In this document: positions 27,293 through 35,750 of the stretch, in pieces
Numbering within the stretch: position 1 is the first letter of the stretch
How the letters are laid out: every line of letters starts with the position of its first letter
Assembly: GCF_000178955.2 (NCBI RefSeq)
Contig: NC_016631.1
Location: 5,022,001 to 5,086,000 of the forward strand
Reading direction: 5' to 3'
Length of the DNA stretch: 64,000 nt
From: Granulicella mallensis MP5ACTX8
GTDB taxonomy: Bacteria; Acidobacteriota; Terriglobia; Terriglobales; Acidobacteriaceae
Translations under genes and position numbers: made by a program
The notes under the pieces: generated by a model
What the model was told of the DNA's origin: nothing
Database searches by the model: none
The model's input: only the letters and a program-made list of their open reading frames with translations

Positions 27293-29182
27293 TTACCGAC
27301 CCATGCTCTTCAACCGAATCAGCCCTGCAACCAGTGCATCAACGTCCTCTGCGTTGTTGTAGAGAGCCAGCGACGGACGCACTGTCGTCTCCACACCGAA
27401 TCTACGCAGAGTCGGCTGTGCGCAATGATGGCCTGAACGTACCGCAATGCCCTCACGGTTGAGCGCCGCGCCGACCTCCTCGGTACGGAACCCGTCGAGA
27501 ACAAAGGAGAGCACACCAGCCTTCTCCTTCGCGGTACCGATGAGCCGCAACCCTGGTACCGTCAGCAGGCCCTGGGTCGCATAGACCAGGAGCTCATGCT
27601 CGTAGCGTGCGACGTTTGCCATACCCAGTTGATCCAGGTAATCAATGGCCGCACCGAGGCCGACAGCATCGGCAATGTTGCCCGTGCCGGCTTCAAAACG
27701 CGACGGTGGTGGCTGATAGATCGTCTTCTCGAACGTGACGTCGACGATCATGTTGCCACCGCCCTGCCACGGCTGCATCTCCGCCAACGCATCCGGCTTG
27801 CCGTAGAGCACACCGATACCAGTCGGCGCGAACACCTTGTGGCCGGAGAAGACGTAGAAATCGCAATCGAGCGATTGCACGTCAACGGGCATGTGCGACA
27901 CAGCCTGTGCGCCGTCCACAAGCACGCGTGCTCCGTAGCGGTGGGCCATCTGCACCATCTGGTGCGCCGGAGTAATCGTGCCCAGCGCATTCGACACCTG
28001 GGTCAGAGACACAAGCTTGGTCTTAGGCCCAAGCAGCTTTTCGAACTCGTCGAGAAGGATCTGGCCATCATCGTCGACTGGTGCTACGCGCAGGCGCGCA
28101 CCCTTCTCCGCAGCCAGCATCTGCCAGGGAACGATATTGGCATGATGCTCGATCCAGGTGATGACAATCTCATCTCCCTGCTCGATGTGACGGCGACCCC
28201 AACCCTGCGCTACCAGGTTGATCGCTTCCGTCGCACCGCGAACGAAGACGATCTCCTTGCTGGAGGGGGCATTGAGGAAGTGGGCTACCTTATTGCGCGC
28301 ATCCTCATAGGCATCGGTTGCGCGTGCAGCGAGTTCATGCGCAGCCCGATGAATATTGGAGTTCTCGTGCTCGTAAAAGTACGAGAGGCGGTCGATCACA
28401 CTCTGCGGCTTCTGTGTCGTCGCAGCATTGTCCAGCCAGATGAGCGGCTTGCCGTTCACCTTCTCCTGCAGGATGGGAAAGTCGCGGCGCACAGAAGCGA
28501 TATCGAACTGGCGACGCGGCAGATTTAAATCAGGCACGGCTTCAGAATGAAGCGCAGGCATACGGTTCGCAGAAGAAGCCTCTACAGGCTTGACCTGCGT
28601 ACCAGCGCCTTCCAGAAAATAAAACGAAGGAGCCGACGGAGGTACAGGCGTTGCGGATTCTCCTATCGATTCGGCCGAGCCCGGAAACAAGGGTTCGAAG
28701 GAAAGAAAGGAGGTATTGAACTCCGGCAATGGCATTGAAAACGGAGACACCAGGGCATCCGGAGTGGCATTCCGTGGAACGGACTGACCGAACCTGTTCC
28801 CCGAGGAAAGCTCGGCAGGAACAAAAGAGAACGCCGTCATCGGAGATACAGAGGAGATCCCAGGCATTCCCGGAGCACCGGGAAACCCGGCAGCACCCGC
28901 TTCACCGGGGAGTTTATCCGCGGCAGGCACAGCAGGGATCGAAGGCAGCGATGCCCCAAACTGAGGCATCACCGTCTCGAAACGAGGCTCTACAACAGGC
29001 ATCTCAGGAGCAGACGGGGCCGCAAAAGAAGACGGCTGTCCAGGGAGCGCACGAAAGAACTCGTTCGCCAATTGGGCGATTGCCGCGACATCCGGCAATG
29101 CGCCCGCGGACGGGCTGCTCATCTCGTTCATACGGAGAGAATCGCCCGCATTTCCGATCTGGTCCCGCTCACTTGTACTCAT
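27293..29182 (-). CDS. SufS-type cysteine desulfurase with long disordered N-terminal extension; predicted encapsulin cargo
   Basis: A 629-residue protein. Residues ~226-629 are a class II (SufS-like) PLP cysteine desulfurase that converts cysteine to alanine plus a protein-bound persulfide. Signatures: PLIWLDNAATTQKP, PLP lysine K449 in FSGHKVFAPTG, active-site cysteine C587 in VRSGHHCAQPT. Residues 1-225 are rich in Pro, Ala, Ser and Gly and look disordered. Short hydrophobic islands recur within them: VAAIAQLANEFFRALPG, FSFVPAELSSGNRFG, SFLSFEPLFPG and PSFYFLEGAG. In family 2A encapsulin systems an extension of this kind targets the desulfurase into the shell. The start overlaps the shell gene by 14 bases. 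Housekeeping SufS (~410 residues) has no such extension. Confidence 0.92.
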   Translation of the reverse strand: MSTSERDQIGNAGDSLRMNEMSSPSAGALPDVAAIAQLANEFFRALPGQPSSFAAPSAPEMPVVEPRFETVMPQFGASLPSIPAVPAADKLPGEAGAAGFPGAPGMPGISSVSPMTAFSFVPAELSSGNRFGQSVPRNATPDALVSPFSMPLPEFNTSFLSFEPLFPGSAESIGESATPVPPSAPSFYFLEGAGTQVKPVEASSANRMPALHSEAVPDLNLPRRQFDIASVRRDFPILQEKVNGKPLIWLDNAATTQKPQSVIDRLSYFYEHENSNIHRAAHELAARATDAYEDARNKVAHFLNAPSSKEIVFVRGATEAINLVAQGWGRRHIEQGDEIVITWIEHHANIVPWQMLAAEKGARLRVAPVDDDGQILLDEFEKLLGPKTKLVSLTQVSNALGTITPAHQMVQMAHRYGARVLVDGAQAVSHMPVDVQSLDCDFYVFSGHKVFAPTGIGVLYGKPDALAEMQPWQGGGNMIVDVTFEKTIYQPPPSRFEAGTGNIADAVGLGAAIDYLDQLGMANVARYEHELLVYATQGLLTVPGLRLIGTAKEKAGVLSFVLDGFRTEEVGAALNREGIAVRSGHHCAQPTLRRFGVETTVRPSLALYNNAEDVDALVAGLIRLKSMGR

Positions 29183-30086
29183 GATAATGTCCGACCTCTA
29201 CGTTTTCGAGCACTCCAAGAGCATCCGGAGTCAGTACGGCCGCTGAGCAATAGAGTGAGATCAGGTACGAAGCAATCGAGTTGCGATCGATACCCATGAA
29301 ACGCACGGAAAGGCCCGGAGTCTGCTCACCTGCAAGTCCAGGCTGGAACAGGCCGATCACTCCCTGCTTCTTCTCGCTCGTGCGCATCAGCATGATATTG
29401 GTCTTGCCCGCAGCATCGACGGCCAGCTTGTCCGAGGGGACCAGGGGAATTCCGCGCCAGGTAAGGAACGGCGAGCCGAACATGGTCACCGTCGGAGGAG
29501 GAACTCCGCGGCGTGTGCACTCACGTCCAAAAGCGGCAATGGCGCGAGGATGAGCCAGGAAGAACGCGGGCTCTTTCCAGACCAGCGACAGCAGCTCATC
29601 CATATCGTCGGGGGTAGGCGCTGCCTTGCGGGCCTTGATCTTGAACGAAGGATCGACGTTATTCAGCAAGCCATATTCGGCGTTGTTGATCAGTTCGCTC
29701 TCCTGCCGCTCTTTCACCTTCTCCACCGTCAGCCGGAGCTGCTCGCGAATCTGGTCATGGGGACGGCTGTAAAGATCGGAGACGCGGGTATGTACGTCCA
29801 CGATGGTAGAGATCGAGCTCAGCGTGTACTCCCGCGACTTTTCAACATAGTCGACAAAGGTTGCGGGTAGCTTCCGCTCGTCACGCGCACCGCAGGCAAC
29901 TTCAATCTCCGTTTCGTTATTGACCTGGTTGACACGATAGGTACCAGACTCTACCGGCGTCCAGGAGAGAAGCTGCACGAGCCAGCGGGGCGTAATCGCC
30001 GCTAACTGCGGAACGGTCTTCGTTGTGTTGGCTAACTGGCGTGCTACTACATCGCCTACTGTACGACGGGTCTCATGTGTGGCCAC
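29169..30086 (-). CDS. Family 2A encapsulin shell protein (SrpI-like)
   Basis: A 305-residue protein, the right size for family 2A encapsulin (HK97-type fold, self-assembling icosahedral shell). I recognise the family from its overall pattern: an N-arm with QLANTTKTVPQLAAITPRWL, then FVDYVEKSREYTLSSISTIV, RQESELINNAEYGLLNNV, the C-terminal-half segment FLTWRGIPLVPSDKL, and GVIGLFQPGLAGEQTPGLSV followed by SIASYLISLYCSAAVL. Members have often been annotated as SrpI or as phage capsid-like protein. The start is GTG 30086 with AAAGGAG seven bases upstream. It is the first gene of a two-gene operon with the desulfurase, as in cyanobacterial and actinobacterial type 2A systems. No cyclic-nucleotide-binding insert (the 2B hallmark) is present. 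Confidence 0.9.
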   Translation of the reverse strand: MATHETRRTVGDVVARQLANTTKTVPQLAAITPRWLVQLLSWTPVESGTYRVNQVNNETEIEVACGARDERKLPATFVDYVEKSREYTLSSISTIVDVHTRVSDLYSRPHDQIREQLRLTVEKVKERQESELINNAEYGLLNNVDPSFKIKARKAAPTPDDMDELLSLVWKEPAFFLAHPRAIAAFGRECTRRGVPPPTVTMFGSPFLTWRGIPLVPSDKLAVDAAGKTNIMLMRTSEKKQGVIGLFQPGLAGEQTPGLSVRFMGIDRNSIASYLISLYCSAAVLTPDALGVLENVEVGHYHEYK

Positions 30087-30411
30087 GGTCTTACTCCTTT
30101 GATTTCGTCTTGCTCAAAAAATGGATGAATGCGGCCGAAGCTTCACTAAAAGTCCCCGTCGACCGCATAAGAAACGCCCGTGCCCTGAGGCAGCGCGGCA
30201 TTCCTGTGTCACGCCCTTGATCATAGCCAGCCCGGCAGGCGGCTGGAATGAGCGATCTATGGTATTTGCCGGTTTCTGCTTTAGAAAGAACTGGACAGCC
30301 ATACATTTTCCGCATAATGTGAGGGAACCATCTACGATGGCCTTTGAGCACATCTGCCGAAGAGAGAAGCCACACGCACCGCTATCATCGTCCGTGTGAA
30401 GGAGAGCGAGC
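30087..30411. promoter_or_regulatory. Divergent control region, encapsulin operon and lrp-like gene
   Basis: 325 bases containing the promoters of both divergent units. No convincing gene on either strand. The middle (30250-30330) is AT-richer. A GGAG ribosome site precedes each start. I cannot place -10/-35 boxes with confidence. Confidence 0.55.
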
Positions 30412-30915
30412 ATGACTGGAGTGCCGTCGTCGGGCATCGACGACATCGATTGCGAGATTCTGGCAGAGCTGCAAGACAATGCGCGCATTGCGTTTGCAGA
30501 ACTCGGTCGCCGCGTAGGCTTGTCGACCCCGGCGGTCATCGAGCGGGTTCGCCGGCTTGAGGAAAAGCAGGTGATCGTTGGCTATCGCACGCTCGTAGAT
30601 CCCTCTAAAGTGGGGCTCCCCGTACGCGCCTTCGTTAAAGTGACGGTAGCCGGCGACAAGCTCGCTAAGTTCTCCGCCCTGGTTCGCAAACTACCCGAGG
30701 TGCTGCAGTGCCACCGCGTTACCGGCGCCGAGTCCTTCATGGTACAGATAGCTGTCCGCGATATGACCCACATGGAAGAGGCCATCGACTCCATGATGCC
30801 CTACGTCGCAACCAACACCTCGATGATTCTGGCCTCCCCCGTTCCCTGGAACAGCATCCTGCCGGCAGCCCGTTACGGCCGAAAGCCGCGCCCAGATAAG
30901 GCTGGCAACACCTAG
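30412..30915 (+). CDS. Lrp/AsnC family transcriptional regulator
   Basis: A 167-residue regulator. The N-terminal AsnC-type helix-turn-helix spans about residues 8-60 (DCEILAELQDNARIAFAELG, LSTPAVIERVRRLEEKQVI). The C-terminal RAM ligand-binding domain spans ~70-150 (VRAFVKVTV, VLQCHRVTGAESFMVQIAV). Members sense amino acids, often Leu, Asn, Cys or Lys. GGAG lies eight bases before the ATG. It is divergent from the encapsulin/cysteine-desulfurase operon, so an amino-acid-responsive control of that operon is a reasonable guess, unproven. Confidence 0.92.
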   Translation: MTGVPSSGIDDIDCEILAELQDNARIAFAELGRRVGLSTPAVIERVRRLEEKQVIVGYRTLVDPSKVGLPVRAFVKVTVAGDKLAKFSALVRKLPEVLQCHRVTGAESFMVQIAVRDMTHMEEAIDSMMPYVATNTSMILASPVPWNSILPAARYGRKPRPDKAGNT

Positions 30916-31065
30916 TGTGGTGAGTCGTTATTTCGTTGAAGAACCAGCGCTACCCATAGCGCGAAGCGCATCCCGTGACGCTTTAGCGTCGCGGGATGGA
31001 GGGTAAGGGAGGCAATCGCCTTTAGGCTACGGAATAAGGGCCACGCAAGAATTGGGCTTTAGGTA
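30911..31065. repeat. Half copy of palindromic repeat family A
   Basis: It begins with the family terminus CTAGTGTGGTGAGTCGTT, runs through CCTTTAGGCTACGGAATAAG and stops at about GGGCTTTAGG, the point corresponding to the centre of the full element. The second arm is missing. It starts inside the last codons of the lrp-like gene and includes its stop codon region. Confidence 0.75.
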
Positions 31066-31249
31066 GTGTCTGACGAATCGGAGCTGCCGGCTCTTGTCCC
31101 TGTGGCTGCTTTTTGTTGTCGTCTTTGCCCCGCCGATTGCCTTTGCTTTGAAGGGGCGGGACTTCAGTCCCGCCGTCTCTGCACTGTTGTTCGTGTGGCT
31201 TTAGCCACGGAGGGAATGCTCGCTTGGCAAAGAGCCTCTCCATGGCGCT
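31066..31249. repeat. Intergenic hairpin-rich DNA next to the family A half-copy
   Basis: Holds short perfect hairpins, including GGGGCGGGACTTCAGTCCCG near 31155 and GTGGCTTTAGCCAC near 31195. They have the style of the palindromic repeats but are not a recognisable copy of families A-C. No gene seen. Confidence 0.45.
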
Positions 31250-33373
31250 TCAGGGAATCACTCTTCGACGGGAAACAGCGGTAAACCACAGATTCCGGCC
31301 GCAGTCCGTGCCGTAGAGCAGCGTCTTTGAATCGTCTTCCCATCCCGGCTGAATCTGGTTGCAGGGCTCATCGGCAATACGCTGCGTCGCACCGGTCATC
31401 TGGTTGCGAAGCCACAGGTTCCATATGCCCTGATCGAAGTGGCTATAGGCCATCCATCGTCCGTCCGGAGAGATCGCCGGATAGCGCGACTCCCCAAGTG
31501 CAAGCGGAATGTTCTCGTGCATTGCATCACGGAGATAGACCTGCGGCGGACGCCCATATTCGACAGCAGAAAAGGCGTACTCCTTCTCCGAACGGAAAGA
31601 AGCTTCGTAGACATTCAATGACGATGGCGTGAGTGCGGACTCGCCTGCAGCAGCCGGCTCAAAACCTCTTCGCACCATCAACTGCCCTCGACCACGATCG
31701 TCGCGCACAAAGGCAAGACTCTGCGCGTCAGCAGAGAGCATCGGATTGCGTGCATCATCAACGATGACACGGGACGGGTCCTGCACATTGACGATCTGAG
31801 AATGCCGGTTCCTTACCCTCTCCACCAGAACTTTCTCGGGCTGGACATTCCCGAGACTACTGGTGAAAGAAAGATCGTCGTCCGGAGAATCAGTAGAAGG
31901 ATCGTTCCACACCTCAGGCTGGTTCTCCGTCACCAACCGGTATCCCGCGGATGTAAACGTGATGTAACGTACGCCCGACCCCGCAGGCTGTGCGTCTGCG
32001 TTGAGGAACCCCTGCGCCTGCAGCGGCAATCGGTAGGCATACTCCTGCCGCACGGCGCGTTCCCGATGAAGAGTAGAAAACACCGTGAAGACTACAGCCA
32101 CAGCCATCGCGGCACCCCAGGCATAGCGACTCCAGTCCTGAACAGCATCTCTGGCCGGACGATCACGCCACAGCAACAGATAGATCCCTGCAAGCAACGC
32201 CAGCATCAACGGAAGTCGCGGCCCATATAGCAGAACCAATAACCCCGTCGCCCGGTGCGGGGCTGCTATGGGAAATCCGATACCGAAGTAAACCACCAGT
32301 AAAGCAGCCAGCCACCCATACCACCCATGCCGCAAGAGCTTTGCAGCTAACACACAGACCGGCAGAACCATCAGCACAAAGTTGTACGACGCCGGAACCG
32401 TGGAGATAGCCAGAGACGCGGTCACCAGCGCCGACCATTCCAGCAAGATTCGATCGCGTGTGTTGTCGCCCCTGCGGATGAGCAGCACCGCAGGCGCCAG
32501 CGTCAGCATCTGCAGTACAGGCAGCAGGGCGAAGCACAGCGGAGAATCATGCCACGGATGCGGGTTCCACTGCGGCTCAGAGAGAAACAGATAATGCAGC
32601 ACGCTGGAGAAAGAAGCCACTGGAATATAGGGCGGCAGGGCCTCGCCATGCATTGTCCAGGGCAGAATCTCGTGCAGGTAGGTGCGATGCACGTTCCAGC
32701 CGAAGACTGCGACGGATACAGCAGCAGCGGCCAGCCCGGTAACTACTCCCGAGATCAGGGCGCGCCAGGATCTGCGCTGCAGGAAGAAAATAAACAAGAG
32801 AACGGGAAAGATCTTGCAGGCCGCGGCAATCGCTATCAAAGCACCGGCCCAGGCATAGTACTTGCGCAGGTAGGCCCAGCACGCCGCAACGATCAACAGG
32901 ATCAGGAGCACATAGAACTGTCCAAACTCCAGGTTGCGATACAGTGGAACACTCACTGCGAAAGCCAACGCAATTCGCTGATAGGTCAATCCGGTCATTG
33001 ACCTCAGCAGCCAGCAAAGCGGAATCAGGAACGCCAGGCTCAGAAGTATCCAGACATGTTTGGCTGTAAGAGGGGCGAGCCGCGTGAGCGGCCACATCAC
33101 CAACGTCGAAAAGGGTGTGATGGGGACCAATCCGATGACACGAGCATCGACAGCACGATGGTCCTTCTCGCGCTGCAGCCAGTCCCACTCGTACATACGG
33201 GAGGTGTCAAAGCCCTCGTGCGCCAGCCGGGCCGCAGTATAGTAGTTGGGAAAATCCGTAATCAGGCTGCGCCATGCTCGCGGCAGCGTGTGGGAGCAAA
33301 CGTAAAGAACGAGCAGGAATAGAAGGCCACGCTCGGCCCAGCGGATAATGCGATGGTCCGGCGAAAGAGTCAA
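31250..33373 (-). CDS. GT87/DUF2029-like polytopic glycosyltransferase fused to a TolB-like beta-propeller
   Basis: A 707-residue protein. Residues ~10-425 contain about ten hydrophobic segments in the pattern of GT-C glycosyltransferases of the GT87/DUF2029 group; the early loop DFPNYYTAARLAHEGFDTS has the acidic residue expected for polyprenyl-phosphate-sugar-dependent enzymes. Residues ~440-707 are soluble, with WD40-like/PD40 motifs (NPMLSADAQSLAFVRDD, YPAISPDGRWMAYSHF, IQPGWEDDSKTLLYGTD). It starts at TTG 33373 with an AGGTAGG site upstream. It lies 60 bases after the radical SAM gene, on the same strand, and may be part of that cluster. Sugar donor and acceptor are unknown. Confidence 0.8.
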   Translation of the reverse strand: MTLSPDHRIIRWAERGLLFLLVLYVCSHTLPRAWRSLITDFPNYYTAARLAHEGFDTSRMYEWDWLQREKDHRAVDARVIGLVPITPFSTLVMWPLTRLAPLTAKHVWILLSLAFLIPLCWLLRSMTGLTYQRIALAFAVSVPLYRNLEFGQFYVLLILLIVAACWAYLRKYYAWAGALIAIAAACKIFPVLLFIFFLQRRSWRALISGVVTGLAAAAVSVAVFGWNVHRTYLHEILPWTMHGEALPPYIPVASFSSVLHYLFLSEPQWNPHPWHDSPLCFALLPVLQMLTLAPAVLLIRRGDNTRDRILLEWSALVTASLAISTVPASYNFVLMVLPVCVLAAKLLRHGWYGWLAALLVVYFGIGFPIAAPHRATGLLVLLYGPRLPLMLALLAGIYLLLWRDRPARDAVQDWSRYAWGAAMAVAVVFTVFSTLHRERAVRQEYAYRLPLQAQGFLNADAQPAGSGVRYITFTSAGYRLVTENQPEVWNDPSTDSPDDDLSFTSSLGNVQPEKVLVERVRNRHSQIVNVQDPSRVIVDDARNPMLSADAQSLAFVRDDRGRGQLMVRRGFEPAAAGESALTPSSLNVYEASFRSEKEYAFSAVEYGRPPQVYLRDAMHENIPLALGESRYPAISPDGRWMAYSHFDQGIWNLWLRNQMTGATQRIADEPCNQIQPGWEDDSKTLLYGTDCGRNLWFTAVSRRRVIP

Positions 33374-33433
33374 GTGTGGCCTACCTAGGTCGACAATTGT
33401 ACAGCTTTCACCGAGAACTCAGGCCCCAAAAGG

Positions 33434-34489
33434 TCAGGCCCGCGGACTCTTGTAGTTCAGCGAACATACGCATCGCTGACAAATGGGATCCTCTTCAACA
33501 TTCAACGACGCTCGAAACTGCTGTGCTTCTTCGCTATTGATCACTTGCTCCAGGGTCTGATCCAGAGTGTTCCCAATGCTCTTGTGAAAGAAACACGGCC
33601 GAACAGAACCGTCCACTTCCATAACAGCCGATACCCACGGAGCATTGCATTGCGGAGAGACCGGAGGTATCTCCCCAAGCTGCTCTTTAAAACGGCGAAC
33701 AATGCGTCTCAACTTTCCCTGTGATTCGACAATATACTTCGACTGGATATCCTCGGCATTTTCCTGAATCAGCGATTCGACCTCGCTTTCCAGCGCCTGC
33801 ACCTCCTGCCGAGTAAGAGCAATCTGGTTCTGCTTCTCCCCTGGCCAAATGAGCTCCCGGTTGAAAGCCTGCGAGGTCACGTCCGCCGCCAGGAACGAGA
33901 TGGAGTTCAATGACAGCCCCTTGGCTCCCGCCACGGTCTGCCGCAGCAGGAGATGGCTTGCTTTCTGCACCGTGCTGCGGCCATGGATGGGCATCTCGGC
34001 CTTTATCCGTCTTACGGCCTGGATGCCTTCGCCGATCAGTCGATAGGCGCCTTTCACCCTTCGCACCTGGTCATGCACTTCTTCGGGTCCATCGATAGAG
34101 ATGATGATCTCATCGACCCCTTCCGCTATCGCTACTGCCTTCTTCGCCAGCAGTAGTCCCGTCGTAAGCAGGGTGATACGCACACCGCAGTCTCTAAGAA
34201 AACTGCATAAGCCTTCGAAGTTGCGATGGAGCAAGGCTTCTCCGCCAGTAAGAACAACCTCCTGGACACCGAGTTGCAGGATCGATTCGCGATGGCGCGC
34301 GAAACCTACCAGGTCAAGCTCCTTGCCATCTTTCCGCTGCCAGATATCGCACATCACGCATCGGCAGTTGCAGTGCTCGTGAACGTTCAACAGAAGAATG
34401 GGCAACCGGACAATTCGGCTTCCGGACAATTCTTTGCCGTTCGATCCGGGCACAGAAACGATATTTTCAGCGGCTGTTTGAGTAGACAT
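33434..34489 (-). CDS. Radical SAM enzyme with SPASM-like C-terminal cysteines
   Basis: A 351-residue protein from ATG 34489, which has GGAGG seven bases upstream; the frame is open to 34573 but the extra residues are unlike the family. The CxxxCxxC cluster-binding motif is C40-C44-C47 in EHCNCRCVMCDIW. A GGEAL SAM-contact motif follows. The C-terminal SPASM-like region has CNAPW, CFFHKS and CQRCVC for an auxiliary iron-sulfur cluster. Such enzymes modify peptides or small metabolites through a 5'-deoxyadenosyl radical. It overlaps the upstream amidohydrolase gene by 23 bases. No precursor-peptide gene was found beside it, so a RiPP role is not supported. Function unassigned. Confidence 0.87.
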   Translation of the reverse strand: MSTQTAAENIVSVPGSNGKELSGSRIVRLPILLLNVHEHCNCRCVMCDIWQRKDGKELDLVGFARHRESILQLGVQEVVLTGGEALLHRNFEGLCSFLRDCGVRITLLTTGLLLAKKAVAIAEGVDEIIISIDGPEEVHDQVRRVKGAYRLIGEGIQAVRRIKAEMPIHGRSTVQKASHLLLRQTVAGAKGLSLNSISFLAADVTSQAFNRELIWPGEKQNQIALTRQEVQALESEVESLIQENAEDIQSKYIVESQGKLRRIVRRFKEQLGEIPPVSPQCNAPWVSAVMEVDGSVRPCFFHKSIGNTLDQTLEQVINSEEAQQFRASLNVEEDPICQRCVCSLNYKSPRA

Positions 34490-35750
34490 ACCCGGCCTCC
34501 ATCCCTGCTGGAATACGAATCGATCTACCCCCCAGGCAGACCCCATCGACACCCAACACCTCTTCAGCCGCACTCAAAAGCTCTTTCACCGGCGCACGCA
34601 GCCACCGCATGGTCCCGTCAATCCACAAGGGCTCCATTCCCTTCTTTACGGGTAGGGGCAAGCGTTCGTAGACCTTTTCCGAAGCAAGCTGGACGCAGCC
34701 CCCAAGCATGACGAACTCCACGTCATTCAGGGAAAGCATCTTCAGTCTATCGGCTGCGTCGCGATTCGTATCTCGAACAGCCATCAGGTCTCCTCTACCG
34801 GATACTCTTATCGTTCCCTCCGCCTCTCGCAGCCGCAGAATCGCAGCGGGAGCTTCTGTCACCATGCGATAGGCAGCCTGGGACGAGAGGTCGCAGGAAC
34901 GCATGGCAAAACGTACTTCATCCAACAGGTCGCCTTCTGCGGTCAATGGTGAATCATTCCCCAAAGCAACGTTACTGATATCCCCAAGCAGAGACAGATC
35001 TGGAAGCTTTCCAAAAAGAAAGTCATTGGAAGAGGGGCAGACGATAAGCGAGGCCCGGCGCTGCTGCATGAGCTCAACACCACTACGATCGATCGCCAGT
35101 CCATGCACCAGGACAGCTCGGTCATCCAGAACTCCAAGCCGATCGAGCTCCCAAAGCTCCTCCCGTGCCTTCTCATCTACACCCTCACAAGCATGCACAA
35201 TAAAGGCACAGCCTTCAGGCGTAGCCGCACGCGCAACACGAAGATCGCCGCCGAAAGCCAAAGAGTGTCCCCAACCATATTGCGCGACCACTCTTACCGG
35301 AAAGTCCTCTCTCTGCAACTCAGCCCAGAGAGGGTTGTGATGGCTTACCGTTGTTACTCCGCAGAGAAGATTGCGTATCCCTCCCCACCAAAGACGCACC
35401 TCTTTGGGAACAGACCGATGCTTTGCAATAACATCGGAAAACTCGCTGAGAATCTCTGTCCCCCAATCGATATAACTCCGATAGGGTGGTCTTGCCAGCC
35501 TGGGGTAAAGAGCGAATTCCAGGTGGTCGTGCGCGTTAACAAGGCCAGGCATCACCAGGAAACCACTGAGGTCAATCTCGACGCAGTCCGGCGACGCAAT
35601 CGCCAAAGAAGACGAATCGCTCAGGATACGAGTGACTCGTCCGTCGGCGATCTGTAGGGAGGCGTACGTAGTCTCCTGCGGCCCGATGGCGCAGCGTCCT
35701 CCATGAACGACTACAGGGCTCGGTTGACTTCCTGTGAAGTAGTCCATCAT
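34467..35750 (-). CDS. Metal-dependent amidohydrolase (cytosine deaminase / ATZ-TRZ-like)
   Basis: About 427 residues from ATG 35750, which forms an ATGA overlap with the upstream methyltransferase stop; a second ATG is at 35747. The amidohydrolase fold is shown by GLVNAHDHLEF (metal ligands H74, H76), GVTTVSHHN, FIVHACEGVDEKA (third histidine region), LVHGLAID and the late catalytic aspartate in ALGNDSPLTAEGDLLDEV. The flanking beta-sandwich is split between the N- and C-termini (GRVTRILSD, GRGDLMAVRDT). Members deaminate or hydrolyse cyclic or guanidino compounds. Position inside the radical SAM cluster suggests a biosynthetic intermediate as substrate. Which one is unknown. Confidence 0.88.
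   Translation of the reverse strand: MMDYFTGSQPSPVVVHGGRCAIGPQETTYASLQIADGRVTRILSDSSSLAIASPDCVEIDLSGFLVMPGLVNAHDHLEFALYPRLARPPYRSYIDWGTEILSEFSDVIAKHRSVPKEVRLWWGGIRNLLCGVTTVSHHNPLWAELQREDFPVRVVAQYGWGHSLAFGGDLRVARAATPEGCAFIVHACEGVDEKAREELWELDRLGVLDDRAVLVHGLAIDRSGVELMQQRRASLIVCPSSNDFLFGKLPDLSLLGDISNVALGNDSPLTAEGDLLDEVRFAMRSCDLSSQAAYRMVTEAPAAILRLREAEGTIRVSGRGDLMAVRDTNRDAADRLKMLSLNDVEFVMLGGCVQLASEKVYERLPLPVKKGMEPLWIDGTMRWLRAPVKELLSAAEEVLGVDGVCLGGRSIRIPAGMEAGYVYSNSR

Noticed and set aside
27293..29182. Housekeeping sufS gene of a suf operon
   Set aside because: No sufB, sufC, sufD or sufU nearby, and the ~225-residue extension is not found in housekeeping SufS.
29169..30086. Prophage capsid gene
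   Set aside because: The HK97-like protein has no terminase, portal, protease or tail genes nearby and is coupled to a desulfurase, which fits encapsulin instead.
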